DNA of 64,000 bases from Paraspadella gotoi. Its lineage: Eukaryota; Chaetognatha. This document shows positions 1-14,045 of this stretch, one piece after another (the first letter of the stretch is position 1; each line of letters begins with the position of its first letter). Location of the stretch: positions 27,425,376 through 27,489,375 of the forward strand of contig CM119263.1 in assembly GCA_051294375.1 (NCBI GenBank). The letters are read 5' to 3'. The notes below the pieces were generated by a model. The model saw nothing but the letters and a program-made list of their open reading frames with translations. It made no database searches and was not told the origin of the DNA. The position numbers and the translations under genes are program-made.

Positions 1-60
1 CTTTGGGTCANNNNNNNNNNTGGGTCACCTTACCCTTTGGGTCACCTTACCCTTTGGGTC
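1..60. repeat. 17-bp minisatellite at window edge
   Basis: A 17-base unit reading tgggtcaccttaccctt is repeated head to tail from about position 21, with a final partial copy, and the same motif appears before the 10-base N run at 11-20. The array probably extends left of the window. It is not a telomere repeat of TTAGG or TTAGGG type. Confidence 0.8.
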
Positions 61-921
61 GAGTCGAAAGATCAGCCTTCGCTTCCTTTTATTTGTGTAT
101 TTCTATATAATTCGGCTTATAATTTGTTTGTTTATTCTATTTACCCTATTTATATTAACATCTATGGCCTCCGCATGTTCAATCAGACTTATTATTTCAG
201 CCGCGATTTTTCATAAGACCCAATATAACCTAAACCCTCCTTTCTTTTGCTTCTTCTTCAACTCTACTCTCTCCCGATTCAACTTCCTCTCTCTCCCTCT
301 CACCCCTTTCTCCCTCTTGTTTATTTGCGGCGATCCGAGGTTCACCTCTGCTTCCGCCGATAACAACAACAACAACGACCAGGGGGCGTGACCGTGAGAT
401 CCGTGAGACTTTTGCGTCGGAGAGATTTCTTTTCGGGTCCTCGTGTTAGAAGGAAAGAGGGAGGGTGAGTCGAGAGTGAGGGCTTTCGCGAAGGGTGAGT
501 CACTTTCGGTTGAGAAGGAGAGATCGAGTGGGTGAGGACGAGTGAAAAGGATTTTAGGATGGGTGAGGTTAGGATAAAAGGGTAAGTTCATTATTTCGAG
601 TGAGGAAACGAAGTGGGAAGGAATGTAAAAAGGAAATGTAGTACAGCGTTATCTGCGGAAAGTGTTGAGGAGGTTGAGTAGCGATAAAGTGGTTTCGAGT
701 TCGAATGTGTAGACTGGATAGTGACTAAGAGTGTAAAAGTGGAGAGTAAACATTTGAGTTAAGGAGTGAGTAAAGTTGTAGAAAAAGCAAGCGAGTTTTC
801 CACTTAATTTCGGGTAAGTTTCCTATCGAAACCCGACGGAGGGGAAATGGATCCAGATTCGCAGGTGCAGGTCACGCAGGTGCAGGTCAAAGTTCGTAAT
901 CCACTCATCGGAAAATCAAAC
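61..921. other. Non-coding stretch, purine-rich
   Basis: No gene is supported. The segment is pyrimidine-rich to about 320 and then strongly purine-rich (many gtgag and gaaag words) up to the gap. A 15-base direct duplication (caggtgcaggtcacg followed by caggtgcaggtcaaa) lies near 862-891. Open frames here are short and look like no known protein. Confidence 0.5.
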
Positions 922-1702
922 NNNNNNNNNNNNNNNNNNNNNNNNNNNNNNNNNNNNNNNNNNNNNNNNNNNNNNNNNNNNNNNNNNNNNNNNNNNNNNN
1001 NNNNNNNNNNNNNNNNNNNNNNNNNNNNNNNNNNNNNNNNNNNNNNNNNNNNNNNNNNNNNNNNNNNNNNNNNNNNNNNNNNNNNNNNNNNNNNNNNNNN
1101 NNNNNNNNNNNNNNNNNNNNNNNNNNNNNNNNNNNNNNNNNNNNNNNNNNNNNNNNNNNNNNNNNNNNNNNNNNNNNNNNNNNNNNNNNNNNNNNNNNNN
1201 NNNNNNNNNNNNNNNNNNNNNNNNNNNNNNNNNNNNNNNNNNNNNNNNNNNNNNNNNNNNNNNNNNNNNNNNNNNNNNNNNNNNNNNNNNNNNNNNNNNN
1301 NNNNNNNNNNNNNNNNNNNNNNNNNNNNNNNNNNNNNNNNNNNNNNNNNNNNNNNNNNNNNNNNNNNNNNNNNNNNNNNNNNNNNNNNNNNNNNNNNNNN
1401 NNNNNNNNNNNNNNNNNNNNNNNNNNNNNNNNNNNNNNNNNNNNNNNNNNNNNNNNNNNNNNNNNNNNNNNNNNNNNNNNNNNNNNNNNNNNNNNNNNNN
1501 NNNNNNNNNNNNNNNNNNNNNNNNNNNNNNNNNNNNNNNNNNNNNNNNNNNNNNNNNNNNNNNNNNNNNNNNNNNNNNNNNNNNNNNNNNNNNNNNNNNN
1601 NNNNNNNNNNNNNNNNNNNNNNNNNNNNNNNNNNNNNNNNNNNNNNNNNNNNNNNNNNNNNNNNNNNNNNNNNNNNNNNNNNNNNNNNNNNNNNNNNNNN
1701 NN
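922..1702. other. Assembly gap (N)
   Basis: 781 bases of N. Any reading frame drawn across it is an artefact of translating N as open. Confidence 0.99.
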
Positions 1703-2753
1703 AGGAGAATGCAAGAATAGGTGGGTGGATCGTAGGATGCTTGGAGAGATCAGTTTGTGAATTGATGAATTCACAGATGCGAGAAATGAAGAGTTTGTGA
1801 ACGTAAAGATGCAGAAAGTGAGAAAGTGGTCGTTGTTGCAATAGAAATTTGTCTGGGGTAAGATTTAATTTTGGATGGAAAATGGAAATTGGGAGAAAAC
1901 TTTGGTTATTATTGGTTAATGGTTTATCGGTTATCAATTGCGAAGATGACAGGATGACAGGATGACAGAAAGAAAGAATTAAAGAAAGTTAAGACGAGAT
2001 CTCAAAAGGACACATGAAAGAATCAAAAAGGAGCAAAGTTCAACCTGGATGTTTATCTTTCAAACGGCGTCAGTCTTTTGTTTTGATTTTGTTAAACTCA
2101 AAAAAAGTTTTTTCCATACGAAAACAAAAAACTTAAAAAAAAAAAGAAAAAAGAAAAAAAGTTTGTAGTTTGCGATGCTGAGCGGATATCGAATCAGAAA
2201 GGAACTTGCAATACTTTTTGGGATCCGGAGTCGGACTTTGCTTTTCATATTATTTCCAATAAAGCGAAAAAAAAGGGGAAAGGAAATTTTTCGGGGTTGA
2301 TAAATCTGNNNNNNNNNNNNNNNNNNNNNNNNNNNNNNNNNNNNNNNNNNNNNNNNNNNNNNNNNNNNNNNNNNNNNNNNNNNNNNNNNNNNNNNNNNNN
2401 NNNNNNNNNNNNNNNNNNNNNNNNNNNNNNNNNNNNNNNNNNNNNNNNNNNNNNNNNNNNNNNNNNNNNNNNNNNNNNNNNNNNNNNNNNNNNNNNNNNN
2501 NNNNTACTGCCTGTTTCACAACCGCGCCCATAGCTTCGACTGTCCGATGCTGATAAAGCAGAACGAGTTTCTTGTTTCCCCTTTCCTTTCTTTTCGTGTT
2601 TCCCTCTCCTTTCTTTTCCTTTCTTTTCTTTTCTTTTCTTTTTTCCCTTCTTATTTCTGTCCTCGACCCCCTTCCAGAACCCCGCCTCCTCCCTCTTCCA
2701 TCCCCCTCGATCCCCGGGAACTCTTTCTTTATTGAGATTCGAACGGCGCAGAC

Positions 2754-2755
<2 letters not shown>
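1703..2755. other. AT-rich non-coding stretch with gap
   Basis: Holds no supportable gene. It includes three copies of an 8-base unit (gatgacag) near 1945-1968, A-rich runs near 2100-2160, and a 196-base N gap at 2309-2504. The right part (2575-2660) is a C/T-rich run leading into the (GA)n tract. Confidence 0.5.

Positions 2756-2833
<78 letters not shown>
2756..2833. repeat. (GA)39 microsatellite
   Basis: An uninterrupted GA dinucleotide run of about 78 bases followed by degenerate GA. It generates long Arg-Glu or Ser-Leu open frames on the two strands that are not genes. Perfect homopurine/homopyrimidine mirror-repeat sequence of this length can form triplex (H-DNA) structure, which is general knowledge and not shown here. 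Confidence 0.97.
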
Positions 2834-2840
<7 letters not shown>

Positions 2841-3557
2841 TAAGTAAAAGAGAGAGACAGAGTCCCAACCAAAGCGCATCAAGCGTTGCCGTGACAACCG
2901 ACCAAACGAGGCGGCGTCCCTGGGAGATAGAGGGCGCTCGAACGTGGGTTGCGTCGCGGGCCTTGTGGTGGGAGGCGAAGATAAGTTTAAGGAATAAACT
3001 ATTGTGTGATTGCATTCTGTTTGTTGCGTTGTCAATTAGTTTGAGAGAAGAAACTTAGTATTGTGTTTACAAACAACGATTTTGTTTCTATAAAGAGTAA
3101 AGTTAAAAAGAAGTTAAGAGATTTGACAAGAGAAAAAAATAGAGCAGCGGACTTGGAGACAAAGAAATAAAGAGACAAATGACGGACTGACGTTTTAATC
3201 GCAAATTATTTTTTTCCTATTCCGATCTTTTTCCTTCTTTTTTTTTAGAAAAAGAAAAAAAAAAGGAAATTATGTTTTGTTTTTATCTTTTCGTCTTTTA
3301 TTTCATTTCCGATTCTCTCGATGTTTTATCGATTATTTTGGTAACAGTTGAACTTTATCTTTTTTTGTCTTATTTTTTATTAAATTCCGATTGTTGATTT
3401 TTTGTGGTTTAATCCTTTTGCTTATATCATCAAGGGTATCATTGCTTATATCATCAAGGGTATCTTCCCTTGTGTCGTCGCCTCTATCATTATTAGACTT
3501 AGAAACGTCGTTGATCCCAGGAACGTGAGATCAACGCCTTTTGAGTCATCAACTCTG
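2834..3557. other. AT-rich spacer with small duplication and hairpin
   Basis: No gene recognised. A unit of about 25 bases (ttgcttatatcatcaagggtatc) is duplicated in tandem at about 3418-3465. A perfect 8-base inverted repeat (cgttgatc at 3509-3516, gatcaacg at 3529-3536, 12-base loop) lies just before the next CT tract. Confidence 0.6.
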
Positions 3558-5828
<2,271 letters not shown>

Positions 5829-6156
5829 CTTTCTCTGTCTAACTCCTTTCACTCCCCAATTGATGCGAAAGAATTAGAATTGAGAATAATCTGGTTTTCT
5901 TCCATCAATTACCCAAATTTTCTTTTTTCATCCGAGCCGCCTTGCCGCCATGCTTTCTCCTTGTTTTTCTTTCTTTTACTCATTTCCTCAATTTCCTGAA
6001 TTCAAAAAGATTTTGTTCTTATGAATAGTTTATGATAAAAATAAACTAATTGCACGTAAATGCGATGTAACTTTGTAAGAACCAATGTAATGATTGCGGT
6101 ATTTGATTTTACTTGTAACGTAAGAAAGATAAAGGTTGCATTGATGGTTTCCAGTT

Positions 6157-6163
<7 letters not shown>

Positions 6164-6253
<90 letters not shown>
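6164..6253. repeat. (CT)n microsatellite, about 90 bp
   Basis: A pure CT run inside AT-rich sequence. Confidence 0.97.
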
Positions 6254-6255
<2 letters not shown>

Positions 6256-7333
6256 GGCGACTTCCTTCTTAAAGTTAAACAATGAGAGGAACAAAGATTT
6301 CGATTCCACTAAAAAAAGAAAAACGAAAACCTGAATTTATTTTTTTTTTAGTTGAAAATTTGATTCGATTCGATTCGAGGCCAAAAAACCTAAATTCGTT
6401 TTAATGTTTACGGAAGTTTGATCCCGGTAGTATCGTCGCTCTTCTCCCTCTCTATCGTCTTGCTCTCTCTCTCTTTTTCAGACGGCTCTTTTTCACAGCT
6501 GCTGCTATCGGTCGAGAAAAACCTGTCCACAGCAATGAGCAAATTCAGTTGCTTGAATCAAATAAATATATGACTTGATTGTGTGTGTATATTTTATTTT
6601 AAAGTTTTTTTTGTTTTTTTTCTCACACCGAAATATTTTTNNNNNNNNNNNNNNNNNNNNNNNNNNNNNNNNNNNNNNNNNNNNNNNNNNNNNNNNNNNN
6701 NNNNNNNNNNNNNNNNNNNNNNNNNNNNNNNNNNNNNNNNNNNNNNNNNNNNNNNNNNNNNNNNNNNNNNNNNNNNNNNNNNNNNNNNNNNNNNNNNNNN
6801 NNNNNNNNNNNNNNNNNNNNNNNNNNNNNNNNNNNNNNNNNNNNNNNNNNNNNNNNNNNNNNNNNNNNNNNNNNNNNNNNNNNNNNNNNNNNNNNNNNNN
6901 NNNNNNNNNNNNNNNNNNNNNNNNNNNNNNNNNNNNNNNNNNNNNNNNNNNNNNNNNNNNNNNNNNNNNNNNNNNNNNNNNNNNNNNNNNNNNNNNNNNN
7001 NNNNNNNNNNNNNNNNNNNNNNNNNNNNNNNNNNNNNNNNNNNNNNNNNNNNNNNNNNNNNNNNNNNNNNNNNNNNNNNNNNNNNNNNNNNNNNNNNNNN
7101 NNNNNNNNNNNNNNNNNNNNNNNNNNNNNNNNNNNNNNNNNNNNNNNNNNNNNNNNNNNNNNNNNNNNNNNNNNNNNNNNNNNNNNNNNNNNNNNNNNNN
7201 NNNNNNNNNNNNNNNNNNNNNNNNNNNNNNNNNNNNNNNNNNNNNNNNNNNNNNNNNNNNNNNNNNNNNNNNNNNNNNNNNNNNNGGGGGGGAATTTTTC
7301 AAATTAAGATTATAAAAAAACCCACGGGGTCTT

Positions 7334-7334
<1 letters not shown>
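6254..7334. other. AT-rich spacer and gap
   Basis: No gene. Most of it is the 645-base N gap at 6641-7285. Confidence 0.6.

Positions 7335-7382
<48 letters not shown>
7335..7382. repeat. (CGT)16 trinucleotide repeat
   Basis: Sixteen perfect CGT units. The reverse strand reads as poly-Asp in one frame and the forward strand as poly-Val in another. Neither frame has a recognisable protein around it, so I treat this as a non-coding trinucleotide microsatellite. Confidence 0.95.
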
Positions 7383-10300
7383 TGCCATAGCTTATCCCCA
7401 AACTATACAAAGGGCGAATCCCGATTCCCGATCGACCGAATTTAATTATTTTTAAAAAAATTGTTAGCGTCTCCAACCGCCCACCACCTTCTACCTCCCA
7501 CCTTCCACCCCACCAAATATTCTACCCCCTTTATTTTCCACTTCCCCCCCTTCATCGGCCCGTCGATAGGAAAGGAGCAGGAGAGCAAAGAAGAATCAAT
7601 AAACGCCCAGAAATATGACTTACTTCTCTTTGTTTCCCTCTCTTTTTTCAAAAAAAGAAAAGGGGGACTCTCTCTCTTTCGTCACTCGTCGAGTTTAATA
7701 CGGATCTTTCTCTCTGTCTCTCTCTCTCTCTCTGAAAGTTAGACATGTAAAATTAACTTAAAAATACGATAATTGTAAGGCGAATATAATTTTTTTTAAA
7801 TATTTAAAACTAATAAATAGACTAATCAAATAAAAACGGAAAAAAAGAAAAAAATGTTTCCCAAAATGCATTAAATAGTTATGTTAAAAGATTTGTTTTT
7901 GAATTCTATCATGACTAATGTCCAGCGAATTTTTTAAGGGAAATAATTTCTTATCCCTTCCCTTAAACCTTCTTCGTTTTTATTCCTTTATTTCCTTATT
8001 TTTTAAGGGAAACGCGAATGTATTTTTTTTCTGGAATCCGCGGGAAATATTAAGATTTTGTCGGAATTTCGTCGGATTCGGATTCTCTTTCCCTTTTGTT
8101 TATGATCGACCCGGACGAGGATTTTGGCTGCGGTATCGCTAAGAGTTGCGATGGAGGTAGCAGCAGTGGTAGCGGCGGTGTAGAGATGAGAAGAGAGAGA
8201 GAGAAGAGAGAGAGTGAGGAGAGAGGGGGAGAGAGAAAGTTTGATAGGAGAGAGGATATAAGAAAAATTGATGGGTCAGAAAAATATAGTGAGACGGGAG
8301 GGGAGAGCTGAAATAACATTTTTTTTAAGAAATGAAGTATCCTTAAAAAGAAAGCGCAGGGATGGTTGGTTGGTGGTAAGAAGGAGACGGGGAAGATAGA
8401 TGACCTAGGATTGAGAGTNNNNNNNNNNNNNNNNNNNNNNNNNNNNNNNNNNNNNNNNNNNNNNNNNNNNNNNNNNNNNNNNNNNNNNNNNNNNNNNNNN
8501 NNNNNNNNNNNNNNNNNNNNNNNNNNNNNNNNNNNNNNNNNNNNNNNNNNNNNNNNNNNNNNNNNNNNNNNNNNNNNNNNNNNNNNNNNNNNNNNNNNNN
8601 NNNNNNNNNNNNNNNNNNNNNNNNNNNNNNNNNNNNNNNNNNNNNNNNNNNNNNNNNNNNNNNNNNNNNNNNNNNNNNNNNNNNNNNNNNNNNNNNNNNN
8701 NNNNNNNNNNNNNNNNNNNNNNNNNNNNNNNNNNNNNNNNNNNNNNNNNNNNNNNNNNNNNNNNNNNNNNNNNNNNNNNNNNNNNNNNNNNNNNNNNNNN
8801 NNNNNNNNNNNNNNNNNNNNNNNNNNNNNNNNNNNNNNNNNNNNNNNNNNNNNNNNNNNNNNNNNNNNNNNNNCTCTCTCTCTCTCTCTCTTTGTTTGAG
8901 AATGCTTAAGATTTGTTGTTATATTTCATCGCGAATACGAGGCTCGTACATTTCGCTCCCAATCCTCACTTTAACGTCTTCAATTTCTGATGAATGCAAC
9001 AAAAACAAACTCTTTATTTAAAAGAATCTAATAAAAAGTAGTATATTAAACTCGGAAAGTGACAATTCTTTTTATCTTTTATTCCTTTTTTAATTTTATA
9101 TTTTCTTCTCGAACTTTTTTTTTTTGGATTCGACGCCCCTCTGTGATTCGGGCGAGGGCGATAAGAAAAATCTTGTCCAGGTTGTTGTTGTCTTAAAACT
9201 TCAAACAAAAGAACGAACCAGATTTTTTTTATTTTCTTCAAAAAAAAAGAAAGAAAAAAGAAAAAGAAAAATCTCGCATCGTTTTCAGAAAGCGAAACTT
9301 CATAGAGTAGAATAGTATGTTTTTTGTTAATTATAGTAAAATATAATAACATAGTATATTGTAGAACAATATTGGCTTTTTCTAAATTCTATGTAACCAA
9401 ATTTTAAAAATGGATTAATAATTGCAAACAAATTTCTAAAATTTGCTTTTAATTGGACATTAACACTACGTTTACTAAGGCGTCCACACTTAAACAATAA
9501 TGATTTTTTTACATTCTCTTAAGATCATTTTAATAGAATTAAAAACCCAATTCTGGAATTATTATATATAAACAAGGATTTGAAAAAGAAACAAGTTAAG
9601 ATTTTTTCCTGGATTTTCTTTTTCATCCTTTTTAAATCTTCCAACAGAATATCTTCGTCTCTAAAAAAAGGTTTTTTTTGGCGAGAACAAATACATAATT
9701 TAACGGAGAAGAGAAAATAAAATAGGATCAAAAGAAAAGTGGAGAAAGAGAAGCAGAGATTACCTCTCTATTTTTCAATGACCCTTAAATTCTCTCCTCC
9801 AATTCTGTAAATAAACTAAATAAAAAACGATCGACTCTTTAAAAAAAAAGTATATTTGTTCTAAAAATCGAGTTGATTTTCCGCCTTTCGATTCCCTTGT
9901 TTTCGATCTAAACATTTTCAGCGTTGACTCCGACCCATAAAGAGAGAGAGAGAGAGAAGAGAAGAGAGAGAGATGAGAGAGAGAGAGAGGGAGAGAGAGT
10001 AGAGAGAGAGAGAGAGACAAGTCAGTGTGAGCCATGAACTTTCCCTCATAAAATGGTTTTTGTTTACCAAAGTTAAAGTGAAGGAAAATAAACAAAATGG
10101 TGGACGCGGTCCGAATCCGGCCGAGGATTTTTGATCGTCGCCGGTCGACGTGCTGTTTAATCCTTGTTTTAAGTTTAATGTTTAATTCTCCCAAATGTTT
10201 TTATGATAAAGTCTGAACAGTTAAATTCTTTTGCGATTTATTTTTCTTTCAAACGGAATTGATCGTGGCACGATTTGGTTTTCTTTCGAAGTAAATTAAT

Positions 10301-10979
10301 ACTTTTATAATTTGACCAATCGTTTACCCCATCCATGAGTTCTATTCCATTCCCCTTGTTGCCCCAGTACTTAAAATCCCCACCCGGGCTAACACCCCCC
10401 CTACACCCTCCATACATAACCTTTTAAAAGGGTTTCCCGGTTCCCCGTCGACACAGCGGTTTCGTTCAAACGCCACAACAGACACGCGCCCCCACAGTGA
10501 AACGAACCACCACAACATTCTCCTTTCTCGCCCATATGACTGGCCCACATTTTAAGGCTGAATCGAAAGGAATTTTTCAGGAGCTACACTACTTATTATT
10601 TTTAATCAAATAATGTATCCTAAAGAAAAGAGAAGAATTCAACCATAATAATTTCAATTACTTTATTATTATATCTACTGTGTAAGAGAGAGAGAGAGAA
10701 TTTTTATCTGCGAAGGAACAACAGGAAGAGAACTATTCCCGATTACGTCAGGGTTGTTAACAGGGTTGCTTTATTGATCCTAATCGGGGAGTATATCTTT
10801 CAGGCCAGATAGAGAGCGAGATCCTTCGATCTGTCTCTCGCCTTCTCTCTCTCTCTCTCTCACTTTGTTGGGAAGAGAATAAACAAATGAATTCTTTGCT
10901 TTCCCAAAAGGTCAGAAAACACAAAAGAAAATTTCGGGAAAAAAATTAATGCTTCCTTTAAAAAAAATCGGTTGCGGTC

Positions 10980-11015
<36 letters not shown>

Positions 11016-12760
11016 NNNNNNNNNNNNNNNNNNNNNNNNNNNNNNNNNNNNNNNNNNNNNNNNNNNNNNNNNNNNNNNNNNNNNNNNNNNNNNNNNNNNN
11101 NNNNNNNNNNNNNNNNNNNNNNNNNNNNNNNNNNNNNNNNNNNNNNNNNNNNNNNNNNNNNNNNNNNNNNNNNNNNNNNNNNNNNNNNNNNNNNNNNNNN
11201 NNNNNNNNNNNNNNNNNNNNNNNNNNNNNNNNNNNNNNNNNNNNNNNNNNTCAACCCGCCTCGTTTTCAAAATCTAATTTTATTTTATGAGGCCATCATT
11301 TTTTTCAAAAGTTTTATTTCCTCGTTAGTTAGACTCGCCGCGTTTTCTCTAAATCTCTGAAGACGTTTATATAGGCGCGAATTTTTTTTTTCTTTTTTTT
11401 TTCGGAAGGTAAAATAATTTTTTTGGTGAAGCCGTTTTTTGAGGAAGTAAAATATTTTTAGGAGAGGCTACTCCTTTTTTTTCGGAGGCTATGTTATTTT
11501 TTTTTATCGGGGGGGTGAGAGTGAAACTATTTCTTTCACACGACATTAAAAATACTTGTTTGCTAAAAAAAAAATAATAATGCCAAAAAGAACATCTTGG
11601 GAAAATTTGTAAGGTGGTGTAGTTTCAGAAGTAACTGAAATATTTTTGAGAGAAAGAGGAGTGAGATTTAGTGCAAAAAGAGAGAGAGAGAAAGAGAGAG
11701 AGAGGGAGAGAGAGAGACTGTGTGTTTAGGTATCGTTAATGTGAAAGGTGATGAATTTTGTATTTAGGTTGGAACCGTAATGAATTTAAAGATTAAACTT
11801 TAAAAGGAGAGTGAGAGAAATTGGATTCCTCGGAATTCATTTCTTTCTTTTTTCTTTCTTTTCTCGACGAAAGACCCTTTCACATTTTATTAAGGAATCG
11901 TGGAATTCGCTCGCCTCACACGTGAGTGGCGAAAGTTAGAGAGAGAGAGANNNNNNNNNNNNNNNNNNNNNNNNNNNNNNNNNNNNNNNNNNNNNNNNNN
12001 NNNNNNNNNNNNNNNNNNNNNNNNNNNNNNNNNNNNNNNNNNNNNNNNNNNNNNNNNNNNNNNNNNNNNNNNNNNNNNNNNNNNNNNNNNNNNNNNNNNN
12101 NNNNNNNNNNNNNNNNNNNNNNNNNNNNNNNNNNNNNNNNNNNNNNGAGAGAGAGAGAGATTGCAATGTTTCGCTCCATTTCGCGTCTCAAGTCTCAACG
12201 CTTTTTCTCGCGCCATCGACACGAATTTAGCGCCTTTTTTTCGCGCGACTTCCGGCAGCCGCGCCACCTAGTAGTAGACGGCAAACGGCGCAACCACTTA
12301 ACGGCGCTACTTTCTTTAAAATCGGATCTCACCACCTCGGCTCACTCACCCACTTTAACACTTTTCGCCTTCCCTCGCCCCTCCCCGCCTCCAACCATCG
12401 ATTAAGGAACGTTTCCCTTTTTTCAAAAAATCCATCAAAAGATTATTTTTCTCTTTTTTTTTTGTTCTTTTGTTTTAACTTTTTGGTTTCTTTTTTGTCA
12501 TTGATGCTGTCGTTGACATTTCACAGCATCAGCTTTGAAAATCTAAAAATTTTTATTACTCAAATTTTTTTTGGTACAGTCTTTTTAAACATATTTAGTT
12601 GTTTAGAAAACTCGGTTTAATTTGAATGTTTTCTTCTTATCGGCGTAAATTTTGTGGTTAGAAAAGTCGTTAAATTATTTCACAATCAAAATAAAGTTTT
12701 TATGTAACGAGTTTTGATTGAAGCTGATATCTTAACGCGTTTTATCAATTAACGACTCTC

Positions 12761-12793
<33 letters not shown>

Positions 12794-12929
12794 NNNNNNN
12801 NNNNNNNNNNNNNNNNNNNNNNNNNNNNNNNNNNNNNNNNNNNNNNNNNNNNNNNNNNNNNNNNNNNNNNNNNNNNNNNNNNNNNNNNNNNNNNNNNNNN
12901 NNNNNNNNNNNNNNNNNNNNNNNNNNNNN
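7383..12929. other. Simple-repeat-rich non-coding region with four gaps
   Basis: No supportable gene in about 5.5 kb. It is AT-rich with short interrupted GA/CT tracts (about 9940-10020, 10686-10700, 10981-11015, 11680-11718, 12146-12160, 12757-12793). N gaps lie at 8419-8873, 11016-11250, 11951-12146 and 12794-12929, and all four border CT/GA runs. 10330-10550 is a C-rich island whose frames I do not recognise. 12190-12400 is modestly GC-rich with a short open frame of no recognisable family. Confidence 0.5.
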
Positions 12930-13286
12930 CACATTTCTCTCCTTTCTACCCGTCAAATTACGCGCGCAAAAAGGGGAAAAAATTTTCCCCTTCCAAGAAC
13001 AAACATAAAAGAAGTTTCTTTTTTATTCTTTCGCTTTTATTTATTTTTTTGTTTCTGACGAAGAAAGAATCGGAGAAAAAAGAAATTGGCAAAGAAAGAA
13101 GCCAAAGAAAGGAAGGAAAAAGAAAAGTAAAGGGATCAAAAAGGGAAAAAAAGGAAAAGAAAAAAAAAGGGAAACCGAGGCGTAAGTCGCTCGACCGAAA
13201 GAGAAACCATTAAATTGGAAGAGGAAAAAAATCTCCTGGTGGAAATGATGGGGTTGAGAATGATGGAGGTTGTGGAGGGGGAGATG

Positions 13287-13352
13287 ATATAATAGATGAT
13301 GATGATGATGATGAGGTTGATGATGATGAGGATGATGATGATTCTGATGAAG
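13287..13352 (+). repeat. (GAT)n imperfect trinucleotide repeat
   Basis: A GAT-rich run with GAG interruptions. It also occurs, disturbed by indels, in the second copy of repeat R near 31555-31615. Confidence 0.8.
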
Positions 13353-13730
13353 AAGTAAGTAAAACGTATTAATTAGATGGTGAATCTGATGTTGACTCTC
13401 AGAAATGGAAATATGTTTATGCCATATGCGTTAAAATTTCAATATCAAACTTGAGATTAGGCGACGAAAACCATTAACCGCTTCCCGCTTTTTAGAGAAC
13501 CTTCTTTAAGTCAGATCCTTCGCCCCAGGCTTTATTTCAAGTTACATCCCTTTCTCAAATCCAGTGGCGCCTGTTAAGTCAAATAAGAATCCCATCGGCG
13601 CCTTCCGCCTGTCATCGGTAGCTCAAGGCGCGTAACTTGGTTCCTGTGTTTCGTCCAAGTTAAAGATAGGCTCGTCGAGAGATGACAGTGTCATACAAGA
13701 TGTCATACAGGTCGAGTAGGTCTTCAAGGA

Positions 13731-13815
13731 ATGTCATTCACTGAGTCAATCGTCGGGTCAAGTGTGTCATCACAAAATGTAATTCACTAAGTCAACTCAT
13801 GGGTCAAGAGAGTGA
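13731..13815 (+). repeat. 46-bp imperfect tandem duplication with AP-1-like words
   Basis: atgtcattcactgagtcaat at 13731 is echoed 46 bases later by atgtaattcactaagtcaac at 13777, with gggtcaag downstream in both units. The first unit contains TGAGTCA, the consensus AP-1 site. The element is preserved in the copy at about 31.99-32.08 kb. Confidence 0.65.
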
Positions 13816-14045
13816 TTTTCATCGCGCGTGCTTTCAGTGAAATTCCTTGACTGGAGGAGTATTAAGGCAAACTTAAGAAGTAGTGGTGAATAAATATTGG
13901 GGGAGTTCCGATATTTTGATCGTTCTTCTTGAGCAGGGGGATAATTGTTCTTAGAGAACTGAAACCCCATCTCTGGATAATTGAGGTCAAGTTATTTGAC
14001 TCTCTCTCCCCCTTTCTATTTGTCTCCCTCCCTAGTAAGTCTCGC

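Larger units (their letters stand above)
12935..14045 (+). repeat. Repeat R, clean copy (second copy at 31215-32300)
   Basis: About 1.1 kb that recurs in direct orientation at 31215-32300 with many small indels. It is non-coding. Distinct parts include a GAT-rich run, a cluster of TGAGTCA/GTCAT words and a CT-rich right edge where the two copies diverge at about 14035-14045. The present copy reads more regularly and is taken as the parental one. See the findings for the assembly interpretation. Confidence 0.85.

Noticed and set aside
1-60. Telomere repeat at the window start
   Set aside because: The unit is a 17-base sequence unrelated to known telomeric motifs.
804-1937. Open frames of 250-390 codons spanning N gaps (also 6505-7476 and 46764-48346)
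   Set aside because: Most of their length is N. The readable ends are not recognisable coding sequence.
7335-7382. Poly-Asp/poly-Val tract as a coding homopolymer
   Set aside because: The flanking codons show no protein character and the frame runs into the 6641-7285 gap.
10342-10548. Possible small gene in the C-rich island
   Set aside because: Sixty-eight codons on the minus strand, but no recognisable family, splice context or conservation evidence.
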